Source: an uncultured Bacilli bacterium
GTDB taxonomy: Bacteria; Bacillota_I; Bacilli_A; RF39; UBA660
NCBI GenBank assembly: GCA_947629135.1
Contig: CANRCN010000007.1
Coordinates: 1-35,287, forward strand
Length of the DNA stretch: 35,287 nt
Direction: 5' to 3'
The number at the start of each line of letters is the position of its first letter. Position 1 is the first letter of the stretch. The notes below the pieces were generated by a model. The model did no database searches. It worked only from the letters and a program-made list of their open reading frames with translations, and had not been told where the DNA came from. A program made the position numbers and the translations under genes. Shown here piece by piece: positions 31,044-35,287 of this stretch.

Positions 31044-32996
31044 ATGTTCAAAATTAGTTCAAACTATAAACCATCAGGAGATCAACCAGAAGCTATTTGT
31101 AAGTTAGTTGATGGAGTTAAAAATGGAGTTAAACATCAAGTATTATTAGGTGCAACTGGAACAGGTAAAACTTTTACAATTGCAAATGTAATACAACAAG
31201 TTAATAAGCAAACTTTAGTACTTGCTCATAATAAAACTTTAGCAGGTCAATTATATTCTGAATTAAAAGAATTATTTCCAAACAATAGAGTTGAATATTT
31301 TGTTTCTTATTATGATTATTATCAACCAGAAGCCTATGTCCCATCAAGTGATACTTATATTGAAAAAGATGCTCAAATTAATGATGAGATTGATGAACTA
31401 CGACATTCTGCAACTAGTGCTCTTTTATCTCGCGATGATGTTATTGTTGTTGCCAGTGTTTCTTGCATTTATGGTATTGGTGAGGTTTCTGAGTATAAAA
31501 ATAAAACTTTAACTTTAAAAATAGGTGATAATGTTGATAGAAATAATATAATGTTAAAATTAGTTGATATGTTATATGAAAGAAATGAATTTGATTTTAA
31601 AAGAGGAACCTTTAGAGTAAGAGGTGATACTTTAGAAATAATTCCATCAAATGAACACGAACACGGAATCAGAATTGAATTCTTTGGTGATGAAATTGAT
31701 AGAATAAGTGAAATAGATGTTTTAACAGGAGCTATTATAAATAATAAAAAAAGTGTTACACTTTTCCCTGCTAGTCACTTTGTTACAAATGAAGAAACTT
31801 TAAAAATTGCTATTAAAAATATTAAAGAAGAATTAGCTGAAAGAATAGAATATTTTAATCAAAATAATAAACCACTTGAAGCAGAAAGAATAAGAGAAAG
31901 AACAAATTACGATATGGAAATGCTTGAAGAAACAGGTTTTTGTCATGGAATTGAAAATTATTCAAGACATCTTGCATTAAAACCTGCAGGAGCAACTCCT
32001 ACTTGTCTTCTTGATTTCTTTAATAAGGACTTTCTACTTGTAATTGATGAATCCCATGTTACAATTCCTCAAGTAAGAGGTATGTATAATGGAGATAGAG
32101 CTAGAAAGTTAAATCTTGTTGACTATGGATTTCGACTTCCAAGTGCACTTGATAATAGACCTTTAAAATTTTCTGAATTTGAATCTAAACTTAATCAAGT
32201 AATCTACGTATCTGCAACTCCAGGAGATTATGAACTTAATCTTACAAATGGTAAATTTGTAGAACAAATAATAAGACCAACAGGACTTTTAGATCCAACT
32301 ATTGAAATTAGAAAAACAAAAGGTCAAATTGATGACTTAGTTGGAGAAATAAATGACAGAATTGAAAAGAATGAAAGAGTTTTAGTAACTACTTTAACAA
32401 TTAGAATGGCTGAAGAATTAACTAATTATTTAAAACAATTAGATATTAAAGTTGCATATCTTCACTCGGAAATTAAAACTTTAGAAAGAATGAAAATCAT
32501 AAGAGATTTAAGACTAGGAAATTATGATGTTTTAGTTGGTATTAATCTTTTAAGAGAAGGTCTTGATATTCCTGAAGTTAGTTTAATTGCAATTCTTGAT
32601 GCTGATAAAGAAGGTTTCTTAAGAAGTGATAGAAGTTTGATTCAAACTATTGGTCGATGTGCAAGAAATGCAAATGGACATGTTATTTTATATGCTGATA
32701 AAATGACAGATAGTATGAATTATGCAATTACTGAAACAAAACGAAGAAGAGATATTCAAGAAAAATATAACCTTGAACACGGAATTACACCTAAAACAAT
32801 TATTAAAGAAATTCGTGATTTAATTTCAAATATAGATACTACTTCTTCTAAGAAAGAGGATAAGAAGATGACTAAGAAAGAAAAAATGGATATGATCTTA
32901 AGACTCGAAAATGAAATGAAAGAAGCTGCTAAAAACTTAGATTTTGAAAGAGCTATGGAACTTCGAGATATTTTATTTGAAATGAAGGCTGAATAA
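31044..32996 (+). CDS. uvrB: Excinuclease ABC subunit B
   Basis: UvrB is the damage-verifying helicase-like subunit of nucleotide excision repair. The 650 residues include the Walker A GATGTGKT (36-43), the beta-hairpin [12 protein letters not shown] (89-100), IDESH, and helicase motifs near the C-terminus ([17 protein letters not shown]). The terminal UVR motif (about 616-650) contacts UvrC. The length is normal. A strong AAAGGAGG precedes the ATG. UvrA and UvrC are not in the window. No SOS (LexA) box is seen upstream, but a terminator-like hairpin is. Confidence 0.98.
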   Translation: MFKISSNYKPSGDQPEAICKLVDGVKNGVKHQVLLGATGTGKTFTIANVIQQVNKQTLVLAHNKTLAGQLYSELKELFPNNRVEYFVSYYDYYQPEAYVPSSDTYIEKDAQINDEIDELRHSATSALLSRDDVIVVASVSCIYGIGEVSEYKNKTLTLKIGDNVDRNNIMLKLVDMLYERNEFDFKRGTFRVRGDTLEIIPSNEHEHGIRIEFFGDEIDRISEIDVLTGAIINNKKSVTLFPASHFVTNEETLKIAIKNIKEELAERIEYFNQNNKPLEAERIRERTNYDMEMLEETGFCHGIENYSRHLALKPAGATPTCLLDFFNKDFLLVIDESHVTIPQVRGMYNGDRARKLNLVDYGFRLPSALDNRPLKFSEFESKLNQVIYVSATPGDYELNLTNGKFVEQIIRPTGLLDPTIEIRKTKGQIDDLVGEINDRIEKNERVLVTTLTIRMAEELTNYLKQLDIKVAYLHSEIKTLERMKIIRDLRLGNYDVLVGINLLREGLDIPEVSLIAILDADKEGFLRSDRSLIQTIGRCARNANGHVILYADKMTDSMNYAITETKRRRDIQEKYNLEHGITPKTIIKEIRDLISNIDTTSSKKEDKKMTKKEKMDMILRLENEMKEAAKNLDFERAMELRDILFEMKAE

Positions 32997-32997
32997 A

Positions 32998-33840
32998 ATG
33001 AAATTTACTAAAATATATGTTGAAATTACAAATATTTGTAATCTAAATTGTTCTTTCTGTAGTAAAGATAATCGACTTAAAGAAGAAATGTCTCTTGAAA
33101 ACTTTAAAATAATTTTAGATAAAATTAAAGATTATACCAAATCAATTTATTTACATGTTAAAGGTGAACCTCTACTTTATTCCAAATTAGATAAATTACT
33201 TTCTATATGTGATACTTATAATATGAAAGTTAAAATAACAACTAATGGTACTATTTTAAAAGAAAAAAAAGAAATTTTAAAGAAACATTCTTGTATTAAA
33301 CAATTAAATATTTCTTTACATTCAGAAAATAATAAGAAAGATTATTTTAAAGAAGTATTTACAGCTGTAGATGAATTAAAAAGTTTTTTCCCCATTGTTT
33401 ATCGGATTTGGTTACTTGATAACTTAAATTTAGATATTTTATCCACCAAAATTGTGGATAAAATTATTTCTTACTATAAATTAAACAATAATTTTAAGGA
33501 AGAAGTTATAAAAAATAAAAATATTAAAATTACTAATAATTTATATTTGGATAAAGATAATTATTTTGAATGGCCAAGTAATAGTATTAACAATAATAAT
33601 ATTAAAGGTACTTGTCTTGGAACCAGAAGTCATATAGCAATTTTAGTAAATGGAGATGTTGTTCCCTGTTGCTTAGATTCAAATGGTATTTTAAAATTAG
33701 GAAACATTTTTGATAATGATTTGGAATATATATTAAAGAGTGAGAAGTTTTTAGAAATTCATAATGGTTTTATAAATAATAAAATTATTCATGATATGTG
33801 CAAGAATTGTCAGTTTAGATGCCAAAAATTTAAATGTTAA
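32998..33840 (+). CDS. Radical SAM/SPASM protein
   Basis: The 280-residue protein has the radical SAM motif NICNLNCSFC (Cys14, Cys18, Cys21) and the SAM-binding KGEPLLY (about 55-61). Its C-terminal SPASM-like part has GTCLGTRSHIAILVNGDVVPCCLDSNG and a final CKNCQFRCQKFKC, enough cysteines for one extra Fe-S cluster. Such proteins often mature peptides or proteins. No precursor peptide is recognised nearby. It begins 1 nt after the uvrB stop with no separate promoter, so it is probably cotranscribed with uvrB, an uncommon pairing. Confidence 0.88.
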   Translation: MKFTKIYVEITNICNLNCSFCSKDNRLKEEMSLENFKIILDKIKDYTKSIYLHVKGEPLLYSKLDKLLSICDTYNMKVKITTNGTILKEKKEILKKHSCIKQLNISLHSENNKKDYFKEVFTAVDELKSFFPIVYRIWLLDNLNLDILSTKIVDKIISYYKLNNNFKEEVIKNKNIKITNNLYLDKDNYFEWPSNSINNNNIKGTCLGTRSHIAILVNGDVVPCCLDSNGILKLGNIFDNDLEYILKSEKFLEIHNGFINNKIIHDMCKNCQFRCQKFKC

Positions 33841-33841
33841 A

Positions 33842-33870
33842 TTGATTTTCTAATAAAAATATGATATACT
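33842..33870 (+). promoter_or_regulatory. Promoter of the TM2-DUF2752 pair
   Basis: TTGATT (33842-33847) and the extended -10 TGATATACT (33862-33870) have a 17-nt spacer. Confidence 0.65.
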
Positions 33871-33895
33871 CATAGTGTTTAAAGGAGTGATTGAA

Positions 33896-34249
33896 ATGGC
33901 TAAGTATTGTACTAATTGTGGCAAAGAATTAAAAGAAGGAGCAGATATTTGCTTAAACTGTGGAAAGATTATTAATCCTGAAAAAGCCGAAGAACAAGCA
34001 GCTAAACCTACTAATCCAAATGCAAAAAGTAAAATTGCAGCTGGTATTCTTGGTATTTTCCTAGGTTGTTTTGGTGTTCATAACTTTTATTTAGGTTATA
34101 CTGGTAAAGCTGTTGGACAACTATTAATAACTCTTCTATCATGTTTTATATTATCACCTATTTCAGCAATTTGGGGATTCATAGAAGGTGTATTAATTCT
34201 ATGTGGAAGTATTGATAAAGATGCAAGTGGGAATAAATTAGTTGACTAA
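33896..34249 (+). CDS. Zinc-ribbon TM2-domain membrane protein
   Basis: The first 25 residues form a zinc ribbon with Cys5, Cys8, Cys19 and Cys22 (CTNCGKEL...ICLNCGK). A linker rich in Ala, Glu and Lys leads to a TM2 domain (about 46-105). That domain has two membrane helices and the motif IFLGCFGVHNFYLGYTGKAVGQLL. TM2 proteins are small membrane proteins of unclear role. ATG 33896 has AAAGGAGTGA upstream; an earlier ATG at 33875 does not. Its stop overlaps the next start by 8 nt. Confidence 0.9.
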   Translation: MAKYCTNCGKELKEGADICLNCGKIINPEKAEEQAAKPTNPNAKSKIAAGILGIFLGCFGVHNFYLGYTGKAVGQLLITLLSCFILSPISAIWGFIEGVLILCGSIDKDASGNKLVD

Positions 34250-34610
34250 AGAAAATAAAAGATTAATCATCTTTTTTCTTTTGTTATCAATTTTTCTTCT
34301 TTTAATTTTATTTGGTTTTAAATTTTCTTGCCCAATTAAAAAAATATTTCATATCTCTTGTCCAGGATGTGGTTTAACAAGATCAATTACAAGCTTACTT
34401 CATTTAAATATATTAGATAGTCTTTATAATAATATATTAGGTATTCCTTTATTCTTATTCTTAATAACTTGTTATGTATTAATTGGAATAGATATTATAA
34501 AAAAAAGAAACTTTTTAACTAGTTTCTTAAATAAATTTACTAAATACTATTTTATTATTATTATCTTAGTCATAATAACTTTTATTCTTAATAATATTCA
34601 TAATATATAG
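34242..34610 (+). CDS. DUF2752 membrane protein
   Basis: This is a 122-residue protein with three membrane helices and the DUF2752 signature CPGCGLTRSI (Cys40, Cys43, Arg47) after the first helix. The role is unknown. It starts with TTG at 34242, since no ATG is in frame near it; GTGGG lies about 10 nt upstream. It overlaps the TM2 gene by 8 nt (TTGACTAA), so translation is likely coupled. TM2 and DUF2752 proteins are often neighbours in Firmicutes and may work together. Confidence 0.85.
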   Translation: MTKENKRLIIFFLLLSIFLLLILFGFKFSCPIKKIFHISCPGCGLTRSITSLLHLNILDSLYNNILGIPLFLFLITCYVLIGIDIIKKRNFLTSFLNKFTKYYFIIIILVIITFILNNIHNI

Positions 34611-34626
34611 TTATGAATATTTTTTT
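34593..34626. terminator. Bidirectional terminator
   Basis: AATATTCATAA (34593-34603) pairs with TTATGAATATT (34611-34621) and T-runs follow. It spans the DUF2752 stop and serves the convergent ZIP gene. Confidence 0.8.
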
Positions 34627-35287
34627 ATCCAAGCAAAACATCCAAAACCATCATAATTGTAAATCCTACAAGTGAACACATTGCCATTATATCTTTACTT
34701 TCATTAGTTTGACTTTCTGGAATTAATTCTTCAGTTACAACATATATCATAGCACCAGCCGCAAAGGCTAAAAGAAATGGTAAAATTATGCGAATTTTTA
34801 AAACTAATAAAGCCCCTAATACTCCAGCAATTGGTTCAACTATTCCACTTAACTGGCCTATAAAGAAAGATTTTTTTCTTGATACTCCTTCTCTTAAAAG
34901 TGGGACAGAAACAGCAGTTCCTTCTGGAAAATTTTGGATTCCAATTCCAAGAGCTAAAGTCCAAGCTGACATTAAAGTTGCTCCATCTAAACCATATAAA
35001 GTTGAACCAAAGGCAACACCAACAGCTAAACCTTCAGGAATATTATGAAGTGTAATAGAAGTTATTAACATCATTACTCGTTTATTTGTTGGGTATCTGT
35101 GTCTCTTCTCCATCTTCTTCATGATCTTATCACCAATAAATAGTAATAAACCACCTGATAAGAATCCAATTGAAACAACTAACATGGTATTCATATGTAA
35201 ATTTTCAGCCATTGCAATTGATGGAGATAAAAGAGACCAAAAAGAAGCTGCTATCATAACTCCAGCTGCTATTCCTAGCATTCCATC
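34625..35287 (-). CDS. ZIP-family metal transporter (5' end beyond window)
   Basis: This is a partial gene: the frame is open to the window end, so the N-terminus is missing and the ATG at 35281 is internal (Asp-Gly precede it). The visible 220 residues hold at least six membrane helices and two signature metal-site motifs: HNIPEGLAVG in helix IV and QNFPEGTAVSVP in helix V, each with the HN/QN-x-PEG pattern of GufA-like ZIP proteins. It imports zinc or related divalent metal ions into the cytoplasm. A His-rich loop (KRHRYPTNKR) lies before the first motif. Confidence 0.92.
   Translation of the reverse strand, partial: DGMLGIAAGVMIAASFWSLLSPSIAMAENLHMNTMLVVSIGFLSGGLLLFIGDKIMKKMEKRHRYPTNKRVMMLITSITLHNIPEGLAVGVAFGSTLYGLDGATLMSAWTLALGIGIQNFPEGTAVSVPLLREGVSRKKSFFIGQLSGIVEPIAGVLGALLVLKIRIILPFLLAFAAGAMIYVVTEELIPESQTNESKDIMAMCSLVGFTIMMVLDVLLG

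Noticed and set aside
34788-35048. Plus-strand frame opposite the ZIP transporter
   Set aside because: It is a proline- and lysine-rich antisense shadow of conserved ZIP motifs.
1-35287. Mycoplasma-type code (TGA = Trp)
   Set aside because: TGA ends two well-defined genes at 19227 and 28280, and TGG serves all Trp positions read.
1-35287. CRISPR arrays, insertion sequences or transposases
   Set aside because: No regularly spaced repeats, transposase motifs or terminal inverted repeats of IS type were seen.

Overview
The window is very A+T-rich (about three quarters by eye), densely coded and uses standard bacterial signals: AGGAGG-type ribosome binding sites, TTGaca/TATAAT promoters often with an extended TGn -10, and hairpin plus T-run terminators. 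TGG encodes every Trp I read, and TGA is a normal stop at the ends of the Abi gene (19227) and the first methyltransferase (28280). So this is genetic code 11, not the Mycoplasma code. With nrdD/nrdG, fhs, a Crp/Fnr regulator and many small surface or hypothetical proteins, it fits a low-GC, anaerobic, probably gut-associated Bacilli-type Firmicute (RF39 or Erysipelotrichia-like). That placement is an inference from style, not from a marker gene.

Layout. 1-3.85 kb: a peptidase E-like gene converges on a four-gene minus-strand operon (PP2C-like phosphatase, unknown protein, GNAT acetyltransferase, conserved hypothetical). 3.85-5.15 kb: an accessory patch bounded by two near-identical 30-nt hairpin repeats, one abutting a tRNA-Leu(CAA). 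It holds a protein with a JAMM-like metallopeptidase signature. 5.2-8.9 kb: a NahK-like sugar kinase, a tandem-HTH regulator divergent from a small coiled-coil protein, a transglutaminase-like protein and a small membrane protein. 8.9-12.8 kb: a Crp/Fnr regulator divergent from nrdD-nrdG-dut (anaerobic dNTP supply). A perfect palindrome sits at -41.5 of the nrdD promoter and over the -35 of the regulator's own promoter. 12.8-16.6 kb: three tandem full-length paralogues of an unrecognised helical family, then a four-LysM protein.

16.7-24.3 kb: a membrane-anchored surface protein, an Abi_2/HEPN gene translationally coupled to an HtrA protease, a DUF308 membrane protein, pyruvate kinase, and a diverged pair of anchored proteins (one membrane-tethered, one lipoprotein) that share an HxH module. 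24.4-27 kb: formate-tetrahydrofolate ligase and a CaCA-family cation exchanger. 27.1-30.8 kb: a compact restriction-modification operon with two different C5-cytosine methyltransferases and a likely PD-(D/E)XK endonuclease, inserted between housekeeping genes. A perfect palindrome lies over its promoter. 30.8-35.3 kb: a possible leader RNA or attenuator before uvrB, a radical SAM/SPASM protein, a zinc-ribbon TM2 protein coupled to a DUF2752 membrane protein, and a ZIP metal transporter cut by the window edge.

The strongest candidates for something undescribed are the triplicated helical family (12876-15949), the JAMM-like gene between tRNA-linked repeats, the Abi/HEPN-HtrA coupling, the paired HxH surface proteins, and the two-C5-methyltransferase restriction system.
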